Shown: piece after piece, positions 43,261 to 51,615 of the stretch
Position numbering within the stretch: position 1 is the first letter of the stretch
Layout of the letters: the number at the start of each line of letters is the position of its first letter
Assembly (NCBI RefSeq): GCF_000993825.1
Contig: NZ_CP011114.1
Coordinates: 2,232,001-2,296,000, forward strand
Origin: Paenibacillus durus ATCC 35681
GTDB lineage: Bacteria > Bacillota > Bacilli > Paenibacillales > Paenibacillaceae
Reading direction: 5' to 3'
Length of the DNA stretch: 64,000 bases
The notes under the pieces: generated by a model
Databases searched by the model: none
What the model was told of the DNA's origin: nothing
What the model saw: the letters and a program-made list of their open reading frames with translations, nothing else
Made by a program: the position numbers and the translations under genes

Positions 43261-44067
43261 ATGAAATTGAAAGTTGTGACGGAGAACATCGAGCTGTGCA
43301 GATTGGAAGAGCATTACGAAGAAGCTCCCCATGTTCATCATAACTGGGTACAGCTGACCTTCGCCATCCGCGGCGGCTCCTCCGACATTAGCCGTGGCAC
43401 ATCCGGGTTGATTCCGGAAGGCGAAGGAATCATTCACCAGCCGATGCAGAAGCATCAAATCCGTGTGGATGAAGGAAACCGCGCAATCGTGATCAAAGTA
43501 CGCCCTTCGCTGTGGGAGACTTTGCAGGTTAAGGAAGCAGACTGCATCGCTGTGGAGCAGGTCATCAATCCCCAGGAATTGAACGCGGAGTTCAACCGTT
43601 GGATTTCCCCGTTATTTTTGACTGATGGGGATGACCGGTACTGGCGGAGTCTTACGGAGACCAATGTGCTGCAATATCTTACACGAAATCTGAAAAGAAG
43701 GGCCTGTCCGGAAACGAATCCTCCGTGTCTTTCGGAACTTTCCAGTACGGGAGATCCATACATGGATCATGTGTTCGAATACATACGCAGCTCTTATACA
43801 TCGCCTATTAGCATTGATTTATTGTCGTCTATGGCTCTCCAGAGCCGATATCATTTTATCCGCTCCTTCAAAGCGGCGACCGAATTCACGCCTTATCAGT
43901 ACATTCTTCGTCTGCGGATCGAGCGCGCCAAGTATGAGCTCGAATATACCGAAGCTACGATTTCCGCCATCAGCGCGGGCCTCGGCTTTGCTTCAGCCAG
44001 CCAATTTTATCGCGCATTCGTCAAAATTACCGGGATGGCTCCGGAACAATACCGCCAGGGACGATAG
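43261..44067 (+). CDS. AraC-family transcriptional regulator
   Basis: A 268-residue regulator with an N-terminal cupin-type sensor (about 1-95; HHNWVQLTFAIRGG) and a C-terminal double helix-turn-helix (about 168-265; LSSMALQSRYHFIRSFK and SAGLGFASASQFYRAF). Divergent from the ABC ATPase/MFS pair across 148 bp, which suggests it controls that pair. Ligand unknown. Confidence 0.88.
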   Translation: MKLKVVTENIELCRLEEHYEEAPHVHHNWVQLTFAIRGGSSDISRGTSGLIPEGEGIIHQPMQKHQIRVDEGNRAIVIKVRPSLWETLQVKEADCIAVEQVINPQELNAEFNRWISPLFLTDGDDRYWRSLTETNVLQYLTRNLKRRACPETNPPCLSELSSTGDPYMDHVFEYIRSSYTSPISIDLLSSMALQSRYHFIRSFKAATEFTPYQYILRLRIERAKYELEYTEATISAISAGLGFASASQFYRAFVKITGMAPEQYRQGR

Positions 44068-44148
44068 ATGGGCTGAATCGGCTGACGGCGGGACTCAGCT
44101 TCCAGGCGGCCCCCTTTCACACCCCTTTCACCCCCTCACAAACCCAAA

Positions 44149-44190
44149 GAGGAGCGGCCCGCAGTCATGAACGGGGGCCGCTCCTCTTGT
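44149..44190. terminator. Bidirectional terminator between araC-type gene and thiD
   Basis: GAGGAGCGGCC/GGCCGCTCCTC arms with a 13-base loop. TTGTTT on the + side; weak T content on the minus side. Confidence 0.75.
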
Positions 44191-44222
44191 TTACTGTACA
44201 TGTAGTTCCCGGATTAACATGA

Positions 44223-45035
44223 TTACCGGTTCAATCGGTAGCCCCCGTGAAACACGGGGCCGACATATTCATTGAAGGCATAGCCTGCGCGGATCGCCGC
44301 CGTAACGAAATCCTTCGCCTTGGCGACGGCTTCACGTGTGCTCAGGCCGGTTGCGAGTCCTGCCGTGATAGCGGCGGCGAAGGTGCAGCCCGCACCGTGA
44401 TTGTGCGCCGGCTCGATTTTATCCGTCTCGAATACCGTATACCCGGCACCGTCATAGTACAGGTCCACTGCCTTGTCTCCGCCAAGCGCCTTTCCGCCCT
44501 TGATCACTACCGTCTTCGCCCCCTGGCGCTGAATAATTGCGGCGGCCTCCTTCATTTCGTCCAGCGTTGTAATCTTGCCGATGCCGGACAGCACTCCCGC
44601 CTCGAACAGGTTCGGCGTAATGACCGTAGCGAGCGGCAGCAGCAGCTCACGGATCGCCTCGGCGCTCTCGGGATTCAGCACTTCGTCCTCGCCTTTACAG
44701 ACCATGACGGGATCAATGACCACATTTCCCTGACGGTTGCTCTTTATGGCCTGCTCTGCGACCCGGACAATCTCCGGGCTACCCAGCATACCCGTCTTCA
44801 GGGCGTCTACCGGTCCGCCGGCAAAGACCGTCTTGAGTTGCTCCGCGACCAACTCGGCACTGACAGGATACACATGATGATGCCAGCCGTTATCCGGGTC
44901 CATCGTCACGATCGTTGTCAGCGCGCTAAACCCATAGGTTCCATATTCCTGAAAGGTCTTCAGATCCGCCTGGATTCCCGCGCCGCCGCTTGAATCGCTC
45001 CCGGCAATAGTTAATGTCTTCACTATTTTGCTCAA
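44223..45035 (-). CDS. thiD: Hydroxymethylpyrimidine (phosphate) kinase / pyridoxine kinase
   Basis: Ribokinase-fold kinase of about 270 residues for thiamine pyrimidine or vitamin B6 salvage. Motifs: TIAGSDSSGGAGIQADLKTF near the N-terminus, DPVMVCKGEDEVL in the middle, and the anion hole NHGAGCTFAAAIT. The TTG at 45035 is 9 bases after AAGGGG and is preferred to the TTG at 45041. It is 36 bp downstream of an IMP dehydrogenase gene, probably co-transcribed. No TPP riboswitch is seen. Confidence 0.9.
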   Translation of the reverse strand: MSKIVKTLTIAGSDSSGGAGIQADLKTFQEYGTYGFSALTTIVTMDPDNGWHHHVYPVSAELVAEQLKTVFAGGPVDALKTGMLGSPEIVRVAEQAIKSNRQGNVVIDPVMVCKGEDEVLNPESAEAIRELLLPLATVITPNLFEAGVLSGIGKITTLDEMKEAAAIIQRQGAKTVVIKGGKALGGDKAVDLYYDGAGYTVFETDKIEPAHNHGAGCTFAAAITAGLATGLSTREAVAKAKDFVTAAIRAGYAFNEYVGPVFHGGYRLNR

Positions 45036-45071
45036 TGCCAACTACCCCTTCTGCTTTTTGGTGTTGTTTTG

Positions 45072-46571
45072 TTACTCTCCCGAGAAGCTGGTTTCTTTCA
45101 TAATAACATCATGCGCGCCGCCCTCAACGAGACTGGTTGCGGAGACAAGGGTAATTCTCGCGTTCCGCTGCAATTCATCGATCGATTTCGCGCCGCAGTT
45201 GGACATCGTCGACTTGATCTTGCTGATCGTCTTATCCAGATTCTCTTTGAGGCTTCCCGCGTAAGGAACGTAAGAATCGACGCCTTCTTCAAAAACCAGC
45301 CCCGACTTTCCGCCCGTGTCATATCTCTGCCAGTTCCGTGCCCGGTTGGAGCCTTCGCCCCAGAACTCTTTGACAAAGTTATTTCCGACTTTCAGCTTCT
45401 TCGTCGGGCTCTCGTCGAACCGGGCGAAATACCGGCCCATCATGACAAAATCAGCTCCCATGGCAAGCGCAAGCGTAAGGTGATAATCGTGAACGATTCC
45501 TCCGTCCGAACAGATCGGCACGTATATGCCCGTTTCTTGATAATACTGCTCCCTTGCCTCCGCAACCTCGATAAGCGACGACGCCTGTCCTCTGCCGATT
45601 CCCTTCTGCTCGCGCGTGATGCATATCGATCCGCCGCCGATCCCCACCTTCACAAAGTCGGCCCCGGATTCAACGAGATACAGGAAGCCTTCCTTGTCTA
45701 CGACGTTCCCGGCTCCGATCTTGACATTGAAATTCTCTTTGACGTAAGCGATGGTGTCGCGCTGCCATTCCGTATACCCGTCCGACGCGTCGATCACCAA
45801 GATGTCGGCGCCCGCTTCTACGAGGAGCGGCACACGCTCTTCATAGTCCTTTGTGTTGATGCCAGCCCCGACGATATAGCTTTTATTGCTGTCCATCAGG
45901 GCCAGCGGGTTTTCTTTGTGAGCGTCGTAATCTTTGCGGAATACAAGGCTTTCCAGCCGCTGCTCCCCGTCCACGATCGGCAGACAGTTCAGCTTGTGCT
46001 CCCAGATCATGTCATTGGCTTCGGGAAGGTTAATTCCGGACTTTCCAACAATCAGGGAAGAGAACGGCGTCATGAATTCCCTTACCCGTTTGTCCAGCGG
46101 ATCACGGCTGATTCTGTAATCCCGGCCGGTTACGATTCCCAGCAGCTTGCCTGTCGGCGAACCGTCATCGGTAACGGCGATCGTGGAATGTCCCGTCTCC
46201 TCTTTCAGTTCAAGCACATCTTTCAAGGTATGATCCGGGGTCAAATTGGAGCGGCTGATTACAAACCCGGACTTATACTCCTTTACTTTACGGACCATGG
46301 CCGCCTGGTCTTCCGGGGATTGAGAACCGAAAATGAACGAAATGCCTCCGCAGCGGGCCAATGCAATCGCCATTTGATCATCGGAGACGGACTGCATAAC
46401 CGCCGACGAGAACGGAATATTCAAGGTAATGTCCGGCTGCTCGCCCCTTTTAAATTTGGTGATCGGTGTTTTCAGATCCACGTTTGCAGGGGTACAATCC
46501 TTTGTCGTCAAGTTTGGGATCAACAGAAATTCGCTGAACGTCCGGGAAGGTTCCGGGTAATAGTAGGCCAC
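45072..46571 (-). CDS. guaB: IMP dehydrogenase, Tritrichomonas-like subgroup
   Basis: Oxidises IMP to XMP, the committed step to GMP. GTG at 46571 is chosen because the resulting start [12 protein letters not shown] aligns with known members (499 residues). The catalytic loop [15 protein letters not shown] has the active Cys; the flap has NWQRYD with the Arg-Tyr pair. Two CBS domains are inserted (about 100-220). The catalytic-loop and flap residues match the Tritrichomonas foetus enzyme rather than the usual bacterial GSICTTR type. A consensus promoter precedes it. Confidence 0.92.
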   Translation of the reverse strand: MAYYYPEPSRTFSEFLLIPNLTTKDCTPANVDLKTPITKFKRGEQPDITLNIPFSSAVMQSVSDDQMAIALARCGGISFIFGSQSPEDQAAMVRKVKEYKSGFVISRSNLTPDHTLKDVLELKEETGHSTIAVTDDGSPTGKLLGIVTGRDYRISRDPLDKRVREFMTPFSSLIVGKSGINLPEANDMIWEHKLNCLPIVDGEQRLESLVFRKDYDAHKENPLALMDSNKSYIVGAGINTKDYEERVPLLVEAGADILVIDASDGYTEWQRDTIAYVKENFNVKIGAGNVVDKEGFLYLVESGADFVKVGIGGGSICITREQKGIGRGQASSLIEVAEAREQYYQETGIYVPICSDGGIVHDYHLTLALAMGADFVMMGRYFARFDESPTKKLKVGNNFVKEFWGEGSNRARNWQRYDTGGKSGLVFEEGVDSYVPYAGSLKENLDKTISKIKSTMSNCGAKSIDELQRNARITLVSATSLVEGGAHDVIMKETSFSGE

Positions 46572-46605
46572 CTTTTTTTCCACTCCTTGTCTAAAAATTC
46601 CTCAC

Positions 46606-46634
46606 ATCATAACGTCAACTAATCCATTTGTCAA
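46606..46634 (-). promoter_or_regulatory. SigA promoter of the guaB-thiD unit
   Basis: TTGACA (46629-46634), 17 bp, TATGAT (46606-46611) on the minus strand, 23 bp from the AAGGAG region. Strong consensus. Confidence 0.88.
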
Positions 46635-46664
46635 TGCAAAATGTGTGAGCGTACCCCAGTACGC

Positions 46665-46707
46665 AAAAAAAGCACGGACTCCCGGATAATCTCTAAGGAG
46701 CCGTGCT
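46665..46707 (-). terminator. Terminator of the lar operon
   Basis: Arms AGCACGG/CCGTGCT plus inner GGAG/CTCC pairing, followed on the minus strand by T6-7. About 60 bp beyond the larB stop. Confidence 0.85.
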
Positions 46708-46769
46708 TGGCAAGATTATGGCCGACATCTTCCATTCGGAATTGCCGGCCTTCCTATCATTTACTCGGC

Positions 46770-47525
46770 TTATGAGCCGGCAAGCTTGTTGATCGTGCTG
46801 GCGCAGTACGCGCCGCCGTAGCCGTTGTCGATGTTGACCACGCTGACTCCGCTGGCGCAGCTGTTCAGCATGGACAGCAGCGCCGACAGCCCGCCGAAAT
46901 TGGCCCCGTAGCCGATGCTCGTCGGGACGGCGATGACGGGCTTGTCGGTGAGGCCGCCCATGACGCTGGCCAGCGCGCCTTCCATCCCGGCGACAACCAC
47001 GACGACCTTGGCTCCCCGGATCACGCCCAGCCTGTCGAACAGCCGGTGAATCCCGGCAACCCCCACGTCGGTGATCTTCTCTACACGGTTCCCGAGGATG
47101 AGAGCCGTTTCGACGGCTTCCTCAACGACCGGGAGATCGGAGGTTCCCGCCGAGACAATCGCGATGTAACTGTCGGTCAGCTCCACCGGTCTGCGGCGGA
47201 CGGTGATCGTTCGCCCGATCGGATTGTACTCCGCTTCGGGACAGATGGCCTTTACCGCTTCATACATCTCAGCGCTTGCCCGGGTGCCCAGAATGTTGTT
47301 GTCTCTTGTGAGCATGTATTCGACGATTTGCCGCACCTGTTCCACCGTCTTCCCGGCGCAGTAGATGACCTCCGGCGCGCCGGTTCTGACTTCCCGGTGA
47401 TTATCGATCAGCGCGAAGCCGAGGTCTTTGAAAGGCAGCTCCTTAAGATCTTCCAGGGCTTCTTCCACTTTGGTCTCGCCATTTTGTACGGAGATAAGCA
47501 GCTTCCGAAGCGCTTCATTGTCCAT
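46770..47525 (-). CDS. larB: Nickel-pincer cofactor biosynthesis protein LarB
   Basis: Carboxylates nicotinic acid adenine dinucleotide and releases AMP in the first step of the nickel-pincer nucleotide pathway. The 251-residue protein is PurE-like in its C-terminal half (IAIVSAGTSDLPVVEEA; VVVVAGMEGALASVMGG). It sits six bases after larE. Third gene of larC-larE-larB. Confidence 0.93.
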   Translation of the reverse strand: MDNEALRKLLISVQNGETKVEEALEDLKELPFKDLGFALIDNHREVRTGAPEVIYCAGKTVEQVRQIVEYMLTRDNNILGTRASAEMYEAVKAICPEAEYNPIGRTITVRRRPVELTDSYIAIVSAGTSDLPVVEEAVETALILGNRVEKITDVGVAGIHRLFDRLGVIRGAKVVVVVAGMEGALASVMGGLTDKPVIAVPTSIGYGANFGGLSALLSMLNSCASGVSVVNIDNGYGGAYCASTINKLAGS

Positions 47526-47531
47526 GCAGCT

Positions 47532-48341
47532 TCACCCCGTGATGCCGATTGCGGCGTTCAGGCTGCCCGTCCGGTAACCCGCCAGGTCAAGGGAGACATA
47601 GCGGAAGCCGAATTCCTTCAGCTTTTCTGAGATCCGGTCCATAAGCTCCTCGTCGAACAGCCGACTGCGGTCGCTCCGGTCCACTTCGATGCGGGCCAGA
47701 TCGTCGTGGCAGCGGACCCGGATGGCGCGGAAGCCAAGGTCCATCAAATATTTTTCCGCCCGTTCGATCTTCTCGAAATCCTCTATGCGCAGTTCACTGT
47801 CATACGGGATACGCGTTAACAGGCAGGCATACGGCGGCTTGTCCCAAGTGGGCAGCCCCAGCTCCCGGGACAGGCTGCGGATTTCCGCCTTGGTCAGCTT
47901 ACAGTCGAGCAGCGGGCTCTTGACTCCGAGCTCGGCGAGCGCCTTCAGCCCCGGCCGGTAGTCATGGATGTCGTCAAAGTTAGTGCCGTCGATAACATAG
48001 CGGTACCCGCCCTTCCCGGCCAGTTCCTTGATCATGCTGAACACTGCGGTTTTGCACAGGTAGCAGCGGTTATCAGGGTTATATCTGATTTCGTCAATTA
48101 AGGGAGCCTCGATAATCTCGTAATCCACGCCGAGCTCCCGTACAAGCTCCTTGGCCTCTTCGATTTCCCATTTGGGAATGTAAGGGGAAAGAATCGTGAC
48201 GGCCTTCAGCCGGTCGCCTAGCGCTTCCTTGGCCGCCCGCAGCAGGAAGGTGCTGTCCACCCCGCCGGAAAAAGCAAGCACCACCCGGTCAAGCTGCTTC
48301 AAATAATCGAGGAGGGCCTCATATTTCGGGTTGTGATTCAT
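47532..48341 (-). CDS. larE: Sulfur transferase LarE
   Basis: PP-loop ATP-pyrophosphatase that adds sulfur to the nickel-pincer precursor. The 269-residue protein has the P-loop VVLAFSGGVDSTFLL (about 20-34). Cysteines C93 and C96 (NRCYLCK) and C173 (PYACLLTRIPY) form the three-cysteine set known in LarE proteins with a [4Fe-4S] cluster. If so, this one would be catalytic rather than self-sacrificing. It overlaps larC by 23 bp. Confidence 0.93.
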   Translation of the reverse strand: MNHNPKYEALLDYLKQLDRVVLAFSGGVDSTFLLRAAKEALGDRLKAVTILSPYIPKWEIEEAKELVRELGVDYEIIEAPLIDEIRYNPDNRCYLCKTAVFSMIKELAGKGGYRYVIDGTNFDDIHDYRPGLKALAELGVKSPLLDCKLTKAEIRSLSRELGLPTWDKPPYACLLTRIPYDSELRIEDFEKIERAEKYLMDLGFRAIRVRCHDDLARIEVDRSDRSRLFDEELMDRISEKLKEFGFRYVSLDLAGYRTGSLNAAIGITG

Positions 48342-49758
48342 TCAATTTCACCTCATAACCAGTATATATTTCACGGTAAATCTTCGAGATCGGGACGCCG
48401 TTTGCCAGCGCCAGCCTTTTACAGTCTTCGTATTCCGGCTTGTATTTGACAAGCTTTCCTTCATAATAGGAGTTTTTGATCGTCACCTCGCCGTACCGGG
48501 TGCTGTGCTTGACGAAGCTGCGCTCCAGCATGGCTTTGCCAACCGGAAGTTTGCGTACGCCGAGGGAAGTCGTCTCCTTGAAAATAACCTCCAGCACGTC
48601 CTTCTCCCGCTTCGCGCCGACGAGCACGCTCAGCTTGACGGCGGGGCGGCCTTTTTTCATAATGATGGGAGTCTTGAACACATCGGAAGCGCCATGGGCA
48701 AAAAGCTGCTCCTCCACGTAGCCGTACAACTCGGGGTTCATATCGTCAATGTTCGTTTCCAGCAAAATCGGTCCGGCTGCGGCGCTCTCCTTCTTTTCCT
48801 CCATCCGGCCCAGGTAAACCCTTAGCACGTTAGGGATCTCCAGATCCCGGTTGCCGAGTCCATAACCGACCGCTTCCATCACGAAATCGGGCTTGTCGGT
48901 AAATTCATCTACGACTGCGGCCAGAATCGCGGCTCCCGTAGGTGTCGTCGTCTCGAACGGGACGAGACCGGCCTTCACCGGAATGCCTTTCAGAATCTCG
49001 ACGGTCGCTGGCGCAGGCACCGGAATCAGCCCGTGCGCACAGCGGACAAAGCCGCCGCCCACCTGAACCGGAGAAGCCAGGATTTTGTCCACTTGAAGGT
49101 AATCGAGGCAGATGGCGGCTCCAACGATATCCACAATGGAGTCCACCGCGCCCACCTCATGAAAATGGACCTCCTCCAGCGGCTTGCCGTGAACCTTTGC
49201 TTCCGCGAGGGCAACCTGCATGAAGATTTTCATGCTGAGCTCCTTTACCCGGTCCGGCAGTAAACTGGCCCCGATGATCCGCTCGATATCCCCGATATTG
49301 CGGTGATGATGGCCGTGAGGGTGATCGCGGTTACTGTCATGCTTATGGGGATAGCCTTGCTCATGGTGATGATTCTGCCCCTGGATTTGAGTTTGCTCAT
49401 GGGCGTGATTGTGCGCGTGTACAGGCTCGTGTCCGTGCGCATGGTTATGTTCGTGTCCGTAAACATGTTCATGCTCGTATTCATGGCTATGTTCGTGTTC
49501 ATGATTATGTTCATGTCCGTGCGTATGTCCAGACCCTTGCTGCGGAACAAGATGATCTCCTGTCAGCCGAACATTTACTTTGATGCCGCTAATTCCCTTT
49601 TTGAGCGCTTTGGCGATGGTAACTTCAAACTCCCCGTTCAGGTTCAGCTTGGCGATCTCCCGAAGGAAGTAATCGGCATCTACTCCGGCATCAAGAAGCG
49701 CGCCCAGGTTCATATCTCCGCTGATGCCCGCAAAACAATCGTAATAGAGAATGTTCAC
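48319..49758 (-). CDS. larC: Nickel insertion protein LarC, His-rich, single frame
   Basis: CTP-dependent cyclometallase that inserts nickel into the pincer nucleotide. The 479-residue protein has N-terminal YDCFAGISGDMNLGALLDAG and a long His-rich insertion (about 75-155, dominated by H-x-H and H-E-H pairs), then the C-terminal LarC2 part. In Lactiplantibacillus the two halves are joined by programmed frameshifting; here one frame covers both. GTG start 9 bases after AAGGAG. First gene of the lar operon. Confidence 0.94.
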   Translation of the reverse strand: MNILYYDCFAGISGDMNLGALLDAGVDADYFLREIAKLNLNGEFEVTIAKALKKGISGIKVNVRLTGDHLVPQQGSGHTHGHEHNHEHEHSHEYEHEHVYGHEHNHAHGHEPVHAHNHAHEQTQIQGQNHHHEQGYPHKHDSNRDHPHGHHHRNIGDIERIIGASLLPDRVKELSMKIFMQVALAEAKVHGKPLEEVHFHEVGAVDSIVDIVGAAICLDYLQVDKILASPVQVGGGFVRCAHGLIPVPAPATVEILKGIPVKAGLVPFETTTPTGAAILAAVVDEFTDKPDFVMEAVGYGLGNRDLEIPNVLRVYLGRMEEKKESAAAGPILLETNIDDMNPELYGYVEEQLFAHGASDVFKTPIIMKKGRPAVKLSVLVGAKREKDVLEVIFKETTSLGVRKLPVGKAMLERSFVKHSTRYGEVTIKNSYYEGKLVKYKPEYEDCKRLALANGVPISKIYREIYTGYEVKLNESQPEI

Positions 49759-49787
49759 CGGTTTACTCTCCTTCTGTCTAGGTTATA

Positions 49788-49826
49788 TTGCAAGCAATTT
49801 AATTTGGGATATGCATGTCGATGCAT
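49788..49826. promoter_or_regulatory. Two inverted repeats upstream of larC
   Basis: ATGCAT-GTCG-ATGCAT (49811-49826) and TTGC-AA-GCAA (49788-49797) lie in the 81-bp gap between the aldo/keto reductase gene and larC. Candidate operators; binder unknown. Confidence 0.35.
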
Positions 49827-49839
49827 TATTGTTCAAGGG

Positions 49840-50997
49840 CTATGCAAAAACCTCCGCCACATGCTTCAGCTCTTCGATGATAGGCAGGTTCTGCGGGCAA
49901 TGCTCCTCGCAGGTGCCGCATTCAACACATTGTGATGCCCGTTCTTTCTCGGAAATCCGGGCAGCATAGGTTTCTTTCAGCATCTTCTTCTGGAAGTCGT
50001 TATCGAGTAAATAATACTCGTTCACATAGGTGAAATTGCCCGGAATGTTCACTCCAGCCGGACAAGGCATGCAGTAGGCGCAGCCAGTGCAACTGACTCT
50101 CGTCTGGCGGAAAACGTTCCGCGCTTCATTCACAACATCCAGTTCCTGCTTGCTTAAAGAACCGGAATACGCTTCGTTTGCAATCTTCAGGTTTTCTTCT
50201 ACCTGCTCCATGGTACTCATGCCGCTTAAGGTGACCGCCACATCAGGGTTGTTCCACACCCACCGCAGCGCCCATTCGGCAGGCGTCCGCTTGATATCGG
50301 CCTTATCGAAGGCGGCCTGCACTCCGTCCGGAATATCGCGAACCAGCCTGCCGCCCCGCAGCGGTTCCATGACGGCGATGCCGATGCCTTTGGCCGCGGC
50401 GTATTCCAGACCTTCGATTCCGGCTTGGAAGTATTCGTCCAGATAATTGTACTGCACCTGACAGAAGGTCCAGTCGTAGGCATCGACGATTTCTTTAAAC
50501 ACCGGCAGTTCGTCGTGGAAGGAGAAGCCGGGATAACGGATTCGTCCGTCTTTTACCGCCGAATCGAGAAACTCTCCGATGCCGAGTTCTTTTACAGTCT
50601 TCCAGGTTCCTGCGTTGAGCGCATGCACCAAATAGAAGTCGATATGGTCGGTTTCCAGACGCTCCAGTTGTTCGTTCAGATAGCGGTCCATATCCTCCCG
50701 TGTCTTGATCAGCCAGCTGGGCAGCTTGGTGGCGATGTTCACTTTATCGCGGTATCCATCCTTAAGCGCCCGGGCAACAAAAGGCTCGCTCTCCCCGGGT
50801 CCCCCCATGCCGTCTCCATGATACGGATAAGCGGTGTCCACATAATTGATCCCGTTGTCGATACCGTAACGCAGCATCGCGATCGCTTTGTCATCGTCGA
50901 TATTGCGGGCGTTGCCGTCAATTACGGGAAGCCGCATGCAGCCGAAGCCCAGAACGGAGACCATCTCGTTTGTCTTGCCATATTTGCGGTACAACAT
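49840..50997 (-). CDS. Aldo/keto reductase with C-terminal ferredoxin motifs
   Basis: A 385-residue aldo/keto reductase barrel (NAD(P)H-dependent carbonyl reduction; VDTAYPYHG contains the catalytic Asp/Tyr region). It is fused to a C-terminal iron-sulfur part: CTGCAYCMPCPAGVNIP (about 292-308) and CVECGTCEEHCPQNLPI (about 356-372), enough for two [4Fe-4S] clusters. It follows a MerR-family gene (56 bp) and is probably its target. Substrate unknown. Confidence 0.9.
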   Translation of the reverse strand: MLYRKYGKTNEMVSVLGFGCMRLPVIDGNARNIDDDKAIAMLRYGIDNGINYVDTAYPYHGDGMGGPGESEPFVARALKDGYRDKVNIATKLPSWLIKTREDMDRYLNEQLERLETDHIDFYLVHALNAGTWKTVKELGIGEFLDSAVKDGRIRYPGFSFHDELPVFKEIVDAYDWTFCQVQYNYLDEYFQAGIEGLEYAAAKGIGIAVMEPLRGGRLVRDIPDGVQAAFDKADIKRTPAEWALRWVWNNPDVAVTLSGMSTMEQVEENLKIANEAYSGSLSKQELDVVNEARNVFRQTRVSCTGCAYCMPCPAGVNIPGNFTYVNEYYLLDNDFQKKMLKETYAARISEKERASQCVECGTCEEHCPQNLPIIEELKHVAEVFA

Positions 50998-51053
50998 GGA
51001 TAAATTCCTCCTAATGATGTGATGTGATATTTTTCACATATAATGCCGCGCGA

Positions 51054-51440
51054 TCATACTTTTTCCGCCGCTTGTTCCCTTTCACGGACCAAATTTTCGT
51101 ACCATAGCGTCTTGTGCGTGATTTTCTCCAAGAACGATTTCATTTCCTCCACCTTCCGCTCCGTCGAGCGCTGGTGGTCTTGCATAATTTGCAGACGTTC
51201 CCTCATGGTGTGGTCGCCCTTGAAAGCCAGCTCGGCAAAATGCTTCACCTTAGCCACAGGCATTCCGGTGTCCCGCAAGCAGCGGATAAAATACAGCCAG
51301 TCCAGATCCTCCGGCTCAAACAGCCGATTCCCCCGCTCATCCCGTTTAAGCGCCCTCAAGAGTCCTTCCTGTTCATAATACCTCAGGGTATGGACGGTAA
51401 GACCCGTCTGTTCGGCAGCTTCTTTGATGGTTAAGGCCAT
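51054..51440 (-). CDS. MerR-family transcriptional regulator
   Basis: A 128-residue MerR protein with winged helix at 1-70 (LTIKEAAEQTGLTVHTLRYY) and a coiled dimer helix. It has no metal-binding cysteines, so it senses an organic or stress signal, as in the aldehyde-responsive branch. It is upstream of the aldo/keto reductase on the same strand. A textbook MerR-type promoter lies upstream of it. Confidence 0.92.
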   Translation of the reverse strand: MALTIKEAAEQTGLTVHTLRYYEQEGLLRALKRDERGNRLFEPEDLDWLYFIRCLRDTGMPVAKVKHFAELAFKGDHTMRERLQIMQDHQRSTERKVEEMKSFLEKITHKTLWYENLVREREQAAEKV

Positions 51441-51482
51441 CCGCGTATCCTCCTTTCCGCTTCAGGACTCTATTTCGTTCTC

Positions 51483-51513
51483 ATCATACACCTTCGAGTG
51501 CACTTGAAGTCAA
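51483..51513 (-). promoter_or_regulatory. MerR-type promoter and operator
   Basis: TTGACT (51508-51513) and TATGAT (51483-51488) on the minus strand are spaced 19 bp. The spacer carries the palindromic CTTCAAGTGCACTCGAAG (51492-51509). Long spacer plus central dyad is the hallmark of MerR-activated promoters; it drives the merR-aldo/keto reductase pair. Confidence 0.85.
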
Positions 51514-51560
51514 CACCGGATTTCAAGTCCTGTAAAATGTGTGAGTGTGTTCCATTCCAT

Positions 51561-51602
51561 AAAAAAACGGCCTCAACAGACGAAAAACGTCCGTGAAGCC
51601 GC
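51561..51602 (-). terminator. Terminator of the lacD-like gene
   Basis: Arms around CGGC/GCCG and GACG/CGTC pair, followed on the minus strand by seven T residues. Confidence 0.75.
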
Positions 51603-51615
51603 CTTACTATCAAAG

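Noticed and set aside
44990..45075. TPP riboswitch upstream of thiD
   Set aside because: Only 36 bases separate guaB from thiD and no thi-box sequence is present.
45069..46622. Long + strand open frame (517 codons) opposite guaB
   Set aside because: Antisense shadow of the IMP dehydrogenase gene; no start site or motif.
46584..46664. Purine riboswitch ahead of guaB
   Set aside because: The leader is too short and lacks the conserved purine-aptamer core; a plain SigA promoter fills the space.
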